64,000 nucleotides of DNA. Origin: Billgrantia sulfidoxydans (lineage in GTDB: Bacteria; Pseudomonadota; Gammaproteobacteria; Pseudomonadales; Halomonadaceae). The notes below the pieces were generated by a model. The model saw nothing but the letters and a program-made list of their open reading frames with translations, made no database searches and was not told the DNA's origin. Position numbers and translations under genes: made by a program. Location: the NCBI RefSeq assembly GCF_017868775.1, contig NZ_CP053381.1, positions 2,480,001-2,544,000 of the forward strand, read 5' to 3'. Of the stretch, positions 16,517-25,511 are shown piece by piece (the first letter of the stretch is position 1; each line of letters begins with the position of its first letter).

Positions 16517-17116
16517 TCAGGCAACGCCTGACGATGCATACCACTCCAGTGCCTGTTCCATGCGGTCGTAGCCCCAGAACGGCTCGTCGCCGGCCATGAA
16601 GAACGGCGCGCCGAAGATGCCCAACGCCTCGGCCCGGGCCGTGGCGTCACGCAGCGCCTGCTTGGCTTCGGGGCGCTGGCCCTCCTCCAGCAGCGCCGCG
16701 GCGTCGAGCTTGAGTTCCGCCAGGCAGTTGGCAATGACCTGGGGGTCGGCGATCTCCTCGTCGTGCTCGAAGTTGGCGCGGTAGACGCTGCGCACGAATG
16801 CCGGCACCCAAGGCTCGCCGGCATGCCAGTTGGCAATGCGTGCCGCCAGCAGCCCGCTGCGAGGGAACTGCGAGGGGCGGCGGAAGCGGATGCCGTCGCG
16901 ATCGCACACGCGCTCGATGTCGCGCCACATGTAGCGCCCCTTGGCCGGAAACAGCTTGAAGGGCGTGTCGTTCCAGCCCTGGGCCTGGAAGATCGGCCCC
17001 AGCAGGAACGGCTGCCAGCGCACCTCGATGCCCCGCTCGGCGGCCTTGTGCTCGAGCTGCATGGCGGCGGGATAGGAGTAGGTGCTGGCGAATTCGAACC
17101 AGAAGGTGAAGGTCAT
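16517..17116 (-). CDS. 2-hydroxychromene-2-carboxylate isomerase-like (DsbA-fold) protein
   Basis: A 199-residue DsbA/kappa-GST thioredoxin-fold protein of the HCCA isomerase family. It opens TFTFWFEFASTYSYPAAMQ, where the DsbA CxxC is replaced by the SxxS-like pattern of the isomerase group. It continues with WQPFLLGPIFQAQGWNDTPF and ends with LGIFGAPFFMAGDEPFWGYD, the cis-Pro loop and C-terminal signature. In naphthalene degradation this enzyme isomerises 2-hydroxychromene-2-carboxylate with glutathione; here there is no aromatic pathway nearby, so a general glutathione-linked role is more likely. ATG at 17116 has GGAG 6 nt upstream. It lies 28 nt upstream of the YebE-like gene and may be co-transcribed. 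Confidence 0.85.
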   Translation of the reverse strand: MTFTFWFEFASTYSYPAAMQLEHKAAERGIEVRWQPFLLGPIFQAQGWNDTPFKLFPAKGRYMWRDIERVCDRDGIRFRRPSQFPRSGLLAARIANWHAGEPWVPAFVRSVYRANFEHDEEIADPQVIANCLAELKLDAAALLEEGQRPEAKQALRDATARAEALGIFGAPFFMAGDEPFWGYDRMEQALEWYASSGVA

Positions 17117-17160
17117 GGTGGCTCCTCTCTGGTAAGCCGATGGTGACAACCCCAGCGCCG

Positions 17161-17295
17161 CTACTCCTTCGGGCCTCGAGCGGAGTGCAAGCCGATGCCG
17201 AGCGCTACGCCGATACCAATGCCCAGGGGTAGGTTATCCAGCATACTGCCAATGGCACTCCCGAGGGCAATGCCTATGGCGATCCACATTAGCAT
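17161..17295 (-). CDS. Small glycine-zipper membrane protein (44 residues)
   Basis: Short frame read by hand. ATG at 17295 has GGAG about 6 nt upstream and the stop is at 17161. The product starts MLMWIAIGIALGSAIGSML, then DNLPLGIGIGVALGIGLHSA, a repeated GxxxG pattern in two short hydrophobic segments, ending RGPKE. Such glycine-zipper miniproteins form membrane helical hairpins. It precedes the isomerase-like gene on the same strand and is divergent from the Lon-like gene. No function can be assigned. Confidence 0.6.
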   Translation of the reverse strand: MLMWIAIGIALGSAIGSMLDNLPLGIGIGVALGIGLHSARGPKE

Positions 17296-17407
17296 TCCGT
17301 CTCCTTGTTCACCGCCGTGTGCCCCCGCCCGTCATATTGACCTGCATCATGCAGACTTGTCGCCTCTCCCCCATACTGAGCTGTATTAGCATTGAGGAGA
17401 ATGCCTG

Positions 17408-19849
17408 GTGAAAGCTCTGGACGTGACGCAGGTCTACCGCGCCTGCCCCGAGGATGCCTTCGACTTCGAAGTGACCAGCGAGCTCGAGTCGCTGGACATG
17501 CTGAGCGGCCATGCCCACGCCCGCGATGCGCTGGACTTCGGCACCTCGATGCGCAGCGACGGCTTCAACCTCTTCGTGCTGGGCCACCCCGGGCACGGCA
17601 AGCATCAGCTGGTGGGGCGCTTCCTCGCCGAACGTTCGCGGGGCGAGGCCACCCCGCCGGACATCGCCTACCGCTATAACTTCGACGATCCCGCGCAGCC
17701 GCTTCACCTGCTGCTGCCCACCGGCATGGGCCGGGTGCTGCGGGCCGATCTCGAGCAGCTGGCCGAGGAGCTGCGCTCGGCCATTCCCGCCGTGTTCGAG
17801 GGCGACGAGTACCAGAACCGCCTGCATGAGTTGAAGCAGGCCATGGGCGAACGCCAGCGCGATGCCATCGAGGCGGTGCGCCGCGAGGCGCGCGAGCACG
17901 ACATCCTGCTGCTCTCGACGCCCAACGGATTCACCTTCGCCCCGGCGGGCGACGATGAGCGGATGATGCCCCCCGAGGAATACGAGCAACTCGACAGGGA
18001 CGACCGCGAGCGCATCGAAGGCACGGTGCAGGTGCTGCAGAAGAAACTGGCCCAGGCCATTCGCCACATGCCGCGCCTGGCGAAGCAGCTGCGCGAGCAG
18101 ATCTCGGCGCTGAACGGGGAGATGCTGCAGAGCGCCATCGACGCACCGCTGGCCGAACTGGAGGAGCGCTACGCCGACTACGACGGTGTTCTGGATCACC
18201 TGCGCGCGATTCGTGAGGCGATGGCTCTGCACGTCGATTCGTTCATCGCCGACGAACCCGAAATGCCGCCGGAGGCGATCTTCAACCGCTTCGCGATCAA
18301 CCTGCTGGTCGACCATACCGGCTGCGAAGGCGCACCGGTGGTCTATCTCGACCTGCCGACCCATCAGCACCTGGTAGGACGCATCGAGCACCACGTACAC
18401 AACGGCACCCTGCTGACCGACTACTCGCTGATTCGCGCCGGCGGCCTGCACCGTGCCAACGGCGGCTACCTGGTGGTGGACGTGCGCGCCATACTGATGC
18501 ATGCCGGCGCCTGGGAGACGCTCAAGCGGGTATTGCGCGCCGGCGAGATCCGCACCGAATCGCTGGAGCAGGCCTATGGCCTGATCAGCACCACCACGCT
18601 GGAGCCCGAGCCGATACCGCTGGACCTCAAGGTGGTGCTGCTCGGCGAGCGCCTGTTCTACTACCTGCTGTGCGAACACGACCCCGACTTCCTCGAGCTG
18701 TTCAAGGTGCAGGCCGACCTGGAGGACGAGCTCGAGCGCAACCACGGCAACCAGCCACTCTATGCCCGCATGGTGGCCACCCTGGCACGGGAGTCGGCGC
18801 TGCGCCCGCTGGACCGCAGCGGCGTGGCGGCGGTAATCGAGCGCGCCAGCCGCCTGGCCGACGATCAGGGCAAGCTCACCGCCCGCCATCGGGCCCTGAG
18901 CGACCTGCTGGAGGAGGCCGACCACTGGGCCGAGCGCGATGACGCCAAGGTGGTATCGCGACGCCACGTGGAGAAGGCGGTGGCCCAGCAACTGTGGCGC
19001 GCCAGCCGCATCCATGAGCGCAGCCACGAAGCGATTGCCCGCGGCACCGTCGCCATCCAGCTCGAAGGGGCGGTGGTCGGCCAGGTCAATGGCCTCTCGG
19101 TCATGAGCCTGGGCGACTACGCTTTCGGCCAGCCGACCCGCATCACGGCTACCGCCCGCCCCGGGCCCGGCCATGTGGTCGACATCGAGCGCGAAGCGCG
19201 CCTGGGCGGGCGCATTCACTCCAAGGCGGTGATGATCCTGTCGCGCTGCCTGGCCAGCCGCTATGCTCCGGATACGCCGCTGTCGCTCTCCGCCAGCCTG
19301 GCCTTCGAGCAGTCCTACGGCGGCATCGAGGGCGATAGCGCCTCGGTGGCCGAGGCCTGCGTGCTGATCTCGGCCATCGCCCGTGTGGGCATCGACCAGC
19401 GCCTGGCGGTAACCGGCTCCATCGACCAGCACGGTCGCGTGCAGGCCGTGGGCGGGGTCAACGAGAAGATCGAGGGTTTCTTCGACATCTGCCAGGCACG
19501 CGGCGGCGTGAAGGGCCACGGGGTGCTGCTGCCCGCCACCAACGTCGAGCACCTGATGCTCAAGCGCGAGGTGCGCGACGCCATCACCGCCGGCGATTTC
19601 AGCGTCTATGCGATCGAACACCTGGACCAGGCGCTGGCGTTGCTGACCGGATTGACGCCCGGCGAGCGCGATAGCGAAGGCCACTACCCCGCCGGGAGCC
19701 TGAACGCCCGTGTCGCTGAACGCCTGGAGGCCTTTCACCAGGCGGTCAAGCAGAGCAGGATCAAGGAAAACGGCAAGGAGAGCGACAAGGCGAACGGTAA
19801 GGATGGCGACGCCGACAGCGTCGACGAGGAGCACAGCGATGACCACTGA
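17408..19849 (+). CDS. Lon-family ATP-dependent protease (AAA_32/LonB-like)
   Basis: An 813-residue cytoplasmic protease with an N-terminal helical/AAA-like region and a C-terminal Lon protease domain. The serine-lysine dyad is visible: Ser644 in EGDSASVAEA and Lys687 in GGVNEKIEG. The 43-residue spacing is the same as in E. coli Lon. The P-loop-like LGHPGHGKHQLVG near residue 60 has GKH rather than GKT/GKS, so nucleotide binding may be altered. It resembles the Pseudomonas AsrA-type and E. coli YcbZ-type Lon relatives rather than Lon itself. GTG at 17408 has GAGGAG about 10 nt upstream. Its acidic, lysine-rich C-terminal tail runs into the overlapping Usp-like gene. Confidence 0.9.
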   Translation: MKALDVTQVYRACPEDAFDFEVTSELESLDMLSGHAHARDALDFGTSMRSDGFNLFVLGHPGHGKHQLVGRFLAERSRGEATPPDIAYRYNFDDPAQPLHLLLPTGMGRVLRADLEQLAEELRSAIPAVFEGDEYQNRLHELKQAMGERQRDAIEAVRREAREHDILLLSTPNGFTFAPAGDDERMMPPEEYEQLDRDDRERIEGTVQVLQKKLAQAIRHMPRLAKQLREQISALNGEMLQSAIDAPLAELEERYADYDGVLDHLRAIREAMALHVDSFIADEPEMPPEAIFNRFAINLLVDHTGCEGAPVVYLDLPTHQHLVGRIEHHVHNGTLLTDYSLIRAGGLHRANGGYLVVDVRAILMHAGAWETLKRVLRAGEIRTESLEQAYGLISTTTLEPEPIPLDLKVVLLGERLFYYLLCEHDPDFLELFKVQADLEDELERNHGNQPLYARMVATLARESALRPLDRSGVAAVIERASRLADDQGKLTARHRALSDLLEEADHWAERDDAKVVSRRHVEKAVAQQLWRASRIHERSHEAIARGTVAIQLEGAVVGQVNGLSVMSLGDYAFGQPTRITATARPGPGHVVDIEREARLGGRIHSKAVMILSRCLASRYAPDTPLSLSASLAFEQSYGGIEGDSASVAEACVLISAIARVGIDQRLAVTGSIDQHGRVQAVGGVNEKIEGFFDICQARGGVKGHGVLLPATNVEHLMLKREVRDAITAGDFSVYAIEHLDQALALLTGLTPGERDSEGHYPAGSLNARVAERLEAFHQAVKQSRIKENGKESDKANGKDGDADSVDEEHSDDH

Positions 19850-20627
19850 CGATGCCCCGCAGGGCGCCGCCGTCCAGGCGCCGAGCCGGGACGTGGCGCG
19901 GGTACTGGCACTGCTCGACGCCTCCCGCCACAGTCTGGCGGCGCTTGCCGCGGCGGTAGAGCTGGCCAGCCAGCGCCACGTCGAGCTGGTCGCGCTCTAC
20001 GTCGAGGACCTGGATCTGCTGCGCTGCGCCGCCTTTCCCTTCTCCTGCGAGATCGGCGCCCAGTCGGGGCTGGCACGCCCGCTCACGCCCGAGGCCCTGG
20101 AAGCCAGCATCGCCCACCAGCTGCGGCGTGTGCGGCAGGCCTTGGCCACGGCGGTGGCCGGGCGCGAGCTGCGCCACCGGCTCGAGGTCAGCCGCGGGCG
20201 GATTGCCGCCGAGGCCTTGGCCAGGTCGGGACCAGAGGATGTGCTGGTGCTCGGCAAGGCCGGCAGCACCGAGTGCTGGGGGAAGCGGCTCGGCACCACC
20301 AGCCGGCGCCTTATCATGGAAGCGCCCTGCAGCGTGCTGCTGTGGGACGAGGCGCACCCCTTCCGGCGCGGCCCGCTGCGCTGGCTGGCAGCGCACGAGG
20401 ACGACCCGGCCCGAAAAGGCGCCGTACCCTCGCTACCGGCCTGGCTGGCATCGCTGTTCGACGGCATCTCCCCGCTGGCCCTCCGGCACGCCGCGGAGCT
20501 GGAACGGGGGCTCGACCGCGCCAGTGCCGGCGGGCTGCTGCTGCGCCGCTGCGAGCTGGAAGCGCTACTCAGGGAGGATGAACAGCTGGTGGCACGGGTG
20601 CCGCTGCCAATCCTGATCATCCCGTAG
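19839..20627 (+). CDS. UspA-like universal stress domain protein
   Basis: A 262-residue protein whose first 150 residues follow the Usp fold: VARVLALLDASRHSLAALAA, then HVELVALYVEDLDLLRCAAF and later DVLVLGKAGSTECWGKRLGT with SRRLIMEAPCSVLLW. The last part resembles the usual G-(9)-GST ATP loop, though imperfectly. Residues about 170-262 are a second, shorter alpha-rich region (LFDGISPLALRHAAELERGL) of unclear kind. ATG at 19839 overlaps the Lon-like stop by 11 nt and has GAGGAG upstream, so the two genes are translationally coupled. A shared stress role with the protease is plausible but inferred. Confidence 0.75.
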   Translation: MTTDDAPQGAAVQAPSRDVARVLALLDASRHSLAALAAAVELASQRHVELVALYVEDLDLLRCAAFPFSCEIGAQSGLARPLTPEALEASIAHQLRRVRQALATAVAGRELRHRLEVSRGRIAAEALARSGPEDVLVLGKAGSTECWGKRLGTTSRRLIMEAPCSVLLWDEAHPFRRGPLRWLAAHEDDPARKGAVPSLPAWLASLFDGISPLALRHAAELERGLDRASAGGLLLRRCELEALLREDEQLVARVPLPILIIP

Positions 20628-20646
20628 ACAGACTGTCCGATGCCTC

Positions 20647-20829
20647 TCAGGCGTCAAGCTGTCCTTCCCGGCGGGATGTCGTCAAGGGCGGTGGTGGAGC
20701 CGGACCATCCGGCGTTTCCAGAGGCGGCTCTTTCAGCCGCGGCATGGCGGCGACACGCCGATCGATATAATGGAGGAGGACCAGCTGAGCCACCAGCACC
20801 GCAAGGCACCACATCAGCCCTTCAAACAC
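20647..20829 (-). CDS. Small single-pass membrane protein
   Basis: About 60 residues from GTG at 20829 (an upstream TTG at 20844 is the alternative). It has one hydrophobic segment (LMWCLAVLVAQLVLLHYIDR) followed by a Pro-rich polar tail (PPLETPDGPAPPPPL). TGAGGA lies about 9 nt before the GTG. It sits convergent to the Usp-like gene. No family recognised; the coding call rests on the clean membrane segment and the ribosome site. Confidence 0.45.
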   Translation of the reverse strand: MFEGLMWCLAVLVAQLVLLHYIDRRVAAMPRLKEPPLETPDGPAPPPPLTTSRREGQLDA

Positions 20830-20923
20830 GACGGCATTCCTCAATGAGACCGAAGCGGCCTCGTCGAGTCGAGTGTAGTCCTTGCCCTCGAGGACCAGTA
20901 GAGGGTTCGACGATCAAATTTTG

Positions 20924-21334
20924 CTATAGACGAGCTTCCACCCGCTCGAGAATCTGACGGCTGACCTTGTTCACCAGCGGCTTGGCAGCCCTGGTGACGG
21001 CCTTCTCGACCAGGCGGTTGCGGATGGCATAGGTCAGCGTGAAGGAGACCTCGGTGCCCTCTTCCACCGGGCTGAGCCGGTAGCAGCCCTGATTGTGCAC
21101 GCCATCCACCGACTCCCAGGCCAACACTTCGGGTGGCCGGTTCTCGGTGATGGCCACGTCGAAGGTCCAGTCCATGCCCACGGCGTGCACATGCCAGCGG
21201 TAGCGCTCGTCGCCGAGCGGCTCGATCGCCTTGATCAGGTCGGAGTAATCGGCGAAATCCTCGACTCGCTCCAACAGGGCAAAGACCCGCTCCGGCGGGG
21301 CCTTGAGAATGGCGCTGTGTTCGATCGTGGCCAT
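20924..21334 (-). CDS. SRPBCC (START/Bet v1-like) protein
   Basis: A 136-residue polyketide-cyclase/START-like protein. It starts with the hallmark strand-helix pattern ATIEHSAILKAPPERVFALL, then VEDFADYSDLIKAIEPLGD, WTFDVAITENRPPEVLAWES and a long C-terminal helix (VNKVSRQILERVEARL). Proteins of this fold bind hydrophobic ligands; some gammaproteobacterial relatives (RatA/YfjG) affect ribosomes or ubiquinone carriers. Specific role unknown. ATG at 21334 is the natural fold start. It is divergent from rimO. Confidence 0.85.
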   Translation of the reverse strand: MATIEHSAILKAPPERVFALLERVEDFADYSDLIKAIEPLGDERYRWHVHAVGMDWTFDVAITENRPPEVLAWESVDGVHNQGCYRLSPVEEGTEVSFTLTYAIRNRLVEKAVTRAAKPLVNKVSRQILERVEARL

Positions 21335-21514
21335 GCGGTTCCCTATGCTGCTGTACGACGCTAAAATGCTCCACTTTCATTCCGCAGGTTACCCGTCCTG
21401 CTAGGCGATAGCTAACGCGAATAGCTAATCTTCGCTTACGCAAGCATTCGTCCAAGGTAACCCAACAAATCGTCGAGCGAGATAAAACGCCACATTTTTC
21501 CTCTGAGGTAGACC

Positions 21515-22876
21515 ATGTCCACACCCAAGGTCGGTTTCGTCTCACTGGGCTGTCCCAAGGCGCTGGTGGATTCCGAGCGTATCCTGACCCAGCTGCGCAC
21601 CGACGGCTACGAGATCGTGCCCAGCTATGACGATGCCGACGTGGTGGTGGTCAACACCTGCGGCTTCATCGACAGCGCCAAGGCGGAATCGCTCGACGCC
21701 ATCGGCGAGGCCATCGCCGAGAACGGCAAGGTGATCGTCACCGGCTGCATGGGCGTGGACGAGAGCGCGATTCGCGACGTTCACCCCAGCGTACTGGCGG
21801 TGACCGGCCCGCAGCAGTACGAGCGCGTGGTCGGTGCCGTGCACGAGGCGGCACCGCACCAGCACCGGCACGACCCGCATATCGACCTGGTGCCGGCCCA
21901 GGGCGTGAAGCTCACCCCGCGCCACTATGCTTACCTGAAGATCTCAGAAGGCTGCAACCACAGCTGCAGCTTCTGCATCATCCCCTCCATGCGCGGCAAG
22001 CTGGTCAGCCGCCCGGTGGGCGACGTGCTGCGCGAAGCCGAGGGCCTGGCCAAGGCGGGCGTGAAGGAGCTGCTGGTGATCTCCCAGGACACCAGCGCCT
22101 ATGGTGTGGACCTGCGCTATGCGCCGAGCGAGTGGCGCGGCCGCGAGGTCAAGACGCGCCTCACCGAGCTGTGCGAGGCGCTCTCGGAGCTGGGCATTCG
22201 CGTGCGGCTGCACTACGTGTACCCCTACCCCCACGTGGACGAGCTGATTCCGCTGATGGCCGAGGGCAAGATCCTGCCCTACCTGGACATTCCCTTCCAG
22301 CACGCCAGCCCCAAGGTGCTCAAGGCGATGAAGCGCCCCGCCTTCGAGGACAAGACGCTCGCACGCATCAAGCGCTGGCGCGAGCTGTGCCCCGAGCTGA
22401 CCATTCGCTCCACCTTCATCGTCGGCTTCCCCGGTGAGACCGAGGAGGACTTCCAGTACCTGCTCGACTGGCTGAGCGAAGCCCAGCTCGACCGCGTGGG
22501 CTGCTTCCAGTACTCACCGGTGGAGGGCGCGCCGGCCAACGAATTGGGCCTGGAGCCGGTGCCGGACGACGTGAAGCAGGAGCGCTGGGAGCGCTTCATG
22601 GCGCATCAGCAGCAGATCTCTGCCGCCCGCCTGGAGCGGAAGATCGGCCGCGAGATCGAAGTGCTGGTGGACGAGGTCGACGAGGACGGTCCCATCGGCC
22701 GCAGCGAAGCCGACGCCCCCGAGATCGACGGCATGGTGTTTCTGGCGTCCAAGCGCACCCTGCGCCCCGGCGACGTGGTGCGCGCTCGTGTCACCAATGC
22801 CGACGAGTATGACCTGTGGGCCGAGGTGATCGAGGAGGCGCAGCCGGTCAAGTTTCTAGACTTCTACTCTGCATAG
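21515..22876 (+). CDS. rimO: Ribosomal protein S12 methylthiotransferase RimO
   Basis: Radical-SAM enzyme that adds a methylthio group to the conserved Asp of ribosomal protein S12. The 453 residues show the N-terminal MTTase domain ([37 protein letters not shown]: three cluster cysteines), the radical-SAM CxxxCxxC in [18 protein letters not shown] near residue 155, and a C-terminal TRAM domain from about residue 375. The motif [11 protein letters not shown] is typical of RimO rather than MiaB. TCTGAGGT precedes ATG 21515. A strong terminator follows 13 nt after the stop. Length matches the family. Confidence 0.97.
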   Translation: MSTPKVGFVSLGCPKALVDSERILTQLRTDGYEIVPSYDDADVVVVNTCGFIDSAKAESLDAIGEAIAENGKVIVTGCMGVDESAIRDVHPSVLAVTGPQQYERVVGAVHEAAPHQHRHDPHIDLVPAQGVKLTPRHYAYLKISEGCNHSCSFCIIPSMRGKLVSRPVGDVLREAEGLAKAGVKELLVISQDTSAYGVDLRYAPSEWRGREVKTRLTELCEALSELGIRVRLHYVYPYPHVDELIPLMAEGKILPYLDIPFQHASPKVLKAMKRPAFEDKTLARIKRWRELCPELTIRSTFIVGFPGETEEDFQYLLDWLSEAQLDRVGCFQYSPVEGAPANELGLEPVPDDVKQERWERFMAHQQQISAARLERKIGREIEVLVDEVDEDGPIGRSEADAPEIDGMVFLASKRTLRPGDVVRARVTNADEYDLWAEVIEEAQPVKFLDFYSA

Positions 22877-22888
22877 AAAGCCCAGACG

Positions 22889-22923
22889 CAAGAACGCCGC
22901 CCTTCGAGGCGGCGTTCTTGTTT
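22889..22923. terminator. Bidirectional intrinsic terminator, rimO/rpsA
   Basis: A perfect 13-bp stem (CAAGAACGCCGCC with its complement) around a 6-nt loop is followed by TTT. It lies between the convergent rimO (stop 22876) and rpsA (stop 22967). The A/T edge of the stem supplies part of the U-run for both directions. Confidence 0.85.
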
Positions 22924-22966
22924 GAGCCTTGGCTCGTGGGCTCCGCGAGCGGAGCCCGGAGGACGA

Positions 22967-24643
22967 TCAGTCCTGACCCATCTGCTGCTTGATCAGGTCG
23001 CCGATGGTGGTTGGGCCACCGGTCTCGACTTCCTGCTCGCGCAGTTTCTTCAGGTTCTGACGAGTGTCGTCCTGATCCTTGGCCTTGATCGACAGGTTGA
23101 TCGTGCGGTTCTTGCGATCGACGCTGACGATGCGGGCTTCGACGGTATCGCCTTCGCTCAGCACGTTGCGCGCGTCTTCGACGCGGTCGGCGCTGATCTC
23201 GGAGGCCTTGAGCACGGCGACGACGTCAGTCGCCAGCTCGACGTGGGCTTCCTTGGCGTCGACTTCGACCACACGGCCGGAGACGATGGAGCCCTTGTCG
23301 TTGACCGCCAGGTACTCGGCCACCGGGTCGGAGTCGAGCTGCTTGATGCCAAGCGAGATGCGCTCGCGCTCCGGATCGATGGAGAGAATGACGGCTTCGG
23401 CTTCGTCGCCCTTCTTGAAGCGGCGCACGGCTTCTTCGCCGGTCTCGGACCAGGAGAGGTCGGAGAGGTGAACCAGGCCGTCGATGCCGCCTTCCAGACC
23501 GATGAAGATACCGAAGTCGGTGATCGACTTGATGGTACCGGACACGCGGTCGCCCTTGTTGTACTGGGCGCTGAAGGTTTCCCACGGGTTCGGGGTGCAC
23601 TGCTTGATACCCAGGGAGATACGACGACGCTCCTCGTCGATGTCGAGGATCATGACATCCACTTCGTCGCCGATGTTGACGACCTTGGACGGGTGGATGT
23701 TCTTGTTGGTCCAGTCCATCTCGGAGACGTGAACCAGGCCTTCGACACCCTCTTCCAGCTCGGCGAAGCAGCCGTAGTCGGTGAGGTTGGTGACGCGGGC
23801 CGGTACCACGGTACCCTCGGGGTAGCGGTCCTTGATGTTGACCCACGGGTCTTCGCCCAGCTGCTTCAGGCCCAGCGAGACGCGGTTGCGCTCGCGGTCG
23901 AACTTGAGCACCTTGACGTTGATCTCGTCGCCCACGGCCACGATCTCGCTCGGATGCTTGATGCGCTTCCAAGCCATGTCGGTGATGTGCAGCAGGCCAT
24001 CGACGCCGCCCAGGTCGACGAAGGCGCCGTAGTCGGTGAGGTTCTTGACGATACCGACGATCTGCTGGCCTTCCTGCAGGGTGGCGAGCAGGGCTTCACG
24101 CTCGGCGCTGTTCTCGGCTTCGAGCACGGCGCGGCGGGACACGACCACGTTGTTGCGCTTGGGGTCGAGCTTGATGACCTTGAAGTCGAGTTCCTTGTGC
24201 TCGAGGTGCGTGGTGTCGCGCACCGGACGCACGTCGACCAGGGAACCCGGGAGGAAGGCACGGATGGAGTCGATGTCGACGGTGAAGCCGCCCTTGACCT
24301 TGCCGTTGATCACGCCCTTGACGATTTCTTCCTTCTCGAAGGCCGCTTCCAGCACCTTCCAGGCTTCGGCGCGCTTGGCCTTCTCGCGAGACAGGCGGGT
24401 CTCGCCGAAACCGTCCTCGACGGCTTCCAGGGCGACACTGACTTCGTCGCCGACGGCGATGGTGAGCTCGCCGTTGTCGTCGCGGAACTGCGCCGCGGGA
24501 ATCTGCCCTTCAGACTTCAGGCCGGCATTGACGGTGACCCAGTCACCCTCGATGTCGACGACGGTAGCCGTGACGATGGCGCCCGGCTCCATGTTGATGT
24601 CCTGCAGTGACTGTTCAAACAGTTCAGCAAAGCTTTCGCTCAT
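22967..24643 (-). CDS. rpsA: 30S ribosomal protein S1
   Basis: mRNA-binding ribosomal protein that helps load structured messages. The 558 residues comprise six S1 OB-fold domains: two divergent ones at the N terminus (binding the 30S) and four RNA-binding ones. Repeated signatures are visible: [40 protein letters not shown] and [20 protein letters not shown], each followed by an IxLDxxRxxISLGIKQ-type strand. The N terminus is [20 protein letters not shown]. Length equals E. coli S1 (557). It is the last gene of the gyrA-serC-pheA-tyrA/aroA-cmk-rpsA series, 178 nt after cmk, so it probably also has its own promoter. Confidence 0.97.
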   Translation of the reverse strand: MSESFAELFEQSLQDINMEPGAIVTATVVDIEGDWVTVNAGLKSEGQIPAAQFRDDNGELTIAVGDEVSVALEAVEDGFGETRLSREKAKRAEAWKVLEAAFEKEEIVKGVINGKVKGGFTVDIDSIRAFLPGSLVDVRPVRDTTHLEHKELDFKVIKLDPKRNNVVVSRRAVLEAENSAEREALLATLQEGQQIVGIVKNLTDYGAFVDLGGVDGLLHITDMAWKRIKHPSEIVAVGDEINVKVLKFDRERNRVSLGLKQLGEDPWVNIKDRYPEGTVVPARVTNLTDYGCFAELEEGVEGLVHVSEMDWTNKNIHPSKVVNIGDEVDVMILDIDEERRRISLGIKQCTPNPWETFSAQYNKGDRVSGTIKSITDFGIFIGLEGGIDGLVHLSDLSWSETGEEAVRRFKKGDEAEAVILSIDPERERISLGIKQLDSDPVAEYLAVNDKGSIVSGRVVEVDAKEAHVELATDVVAVLKASEISADRVEDARNVLSEGDTVEARIVSVDRKNRTINLSIKAKDQDDTRQNLKKLREQEVETGGPTTIGDLIKQQMGQD

Positions 24644-24821
24644 GATTTTCCTACGTGATCAACGGTGTTGAGGCGTTGCCGCCTTCTCCGCACCACCAGC
24701 GAGTGCGGGCCTTATTTACCAAACCCCCGGGGATGTTAGCGCTGGTTGGACCTGGCCGGGCTTGCAAGAGTGAGTTGCCCGACCATGCCATGACATCCGC
24801 TCGAGGGCGCCGCAAGGGAGA

Positions 24822-25511
24822 TCAAGTCTCGGGGACGAGGCCGCGCTCGGCGAGCCACTCCGTCAACCGTTCCACCACTTCCGGTATCTTCAGGCTCGTG
24901 GTGTCAAGCGTGATGGCATCATCGGCCGGCTTGAGCGGTGCCACGCTGCGCTGCATGTCGCGTGCATCGCGTGCCTGAATTTCCTTCAAAAGACTCGATA
25001 GACTAGCATCCACCCCTGCCTCCTGCAACTGGAGACGGCGCCTGCGCGCGCGTTCCTCGGCACTTGCGGTGAGGAACACCTTGAGCTCGGCGTCGGGGAA
25101 TACCACGGTGCCCATGTCGCGCCCGTCGGCCACCAGCCCGGGGGGCTTTTTGAAGTCGCGCTGGCGCTGCAGCAGCGCCTGGCGCACACCGTTCAGCGCC
25201 GCGACCCGGGAGGCGGCATCACCCACCTGCTCGGTACGGATCTCGCGGCTGACGTCGTCGCCTTCGAGCAGCACGCGGGTGCTCGCCTCTTCGGCCACGA
25301 AGACCACGTCGAGTTCGGCGGCCAGCCGCTCCAGTGCCGGCTCGTCGTCCAGCGCCACGCCATGCCGCAGGGCCGCCAACGCCGTGAGGCGGTAGAGGGC
25401 GCCGCTGTCGAGCAGGTGCCAGCCGAGGCGCTCGGCGACCAGGCGGCTGATGGTGCCCTTGCCGGCACCACCGGGTCCGTCGAGGGTCAGCACCTTGGCC
25501 GTATCATTCAT
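24822..25511 (-). CDS. cmk: Cytidylate kinase
   Basis: Phosphorylates CMP and dCMP with ATP. The 229-residue P-loop kinase starts with [20 protein letters not shown] (P-loop GPGGAGKG), has [18 protein letters not shown] (nucleotide-binding SGxxYR), [20 protein letters not shown] and the C-terminal [20 protein letters not shown] at 25511 forms an ATGA overlap with the aroA stop, so translation is coupled. Gene order aroA-cmk-rpsA is widely conserved in Gammaproteobacteria. Confidence 0.96.
   Translation of the reverse strand: MNDTAKVLTLDGPGGAGKGTISRLVAERLGWHLLDSGALYRLTALAALRHGVALDDEPALERLAAELDVVFVAEEASTRVLLEGDDVSREIRTEQVGDAASRVAALNGVRQALLQRQRDFKKPPGLVADGRDMGTVVFPDAELKVFLTASAEERARRRRLQLQEAGVDASLSSLLKEIQARDARDMQRSVAPLKPADDAITLDTTSLKIPEVVERLTEWLAERGLVPET

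Noticed and set aside
17309-19846. 845-codon minus-strand open frame
   Set aside because: Antisense to the Lon-like protease, whose frame has the Ser-Lys dyad and a ribosome site. The minus frame has His/Gln/Leu-rich composition typical of high-G+C shadows.
14854-24000. Search for E. coli-type Ter sites near the Tus-like gene
   Set aside because: No ATGTTGTAACTA-like core seen on either strand by eye; a divergent motif remains possible but cannot be found without the genome.
22922-24610. 562-codon plus-strand open frame over rpsA
   Set aside because: Antisense to ribosomal protein S1, which has six clear S1 domains; the plus frame shows no family features.
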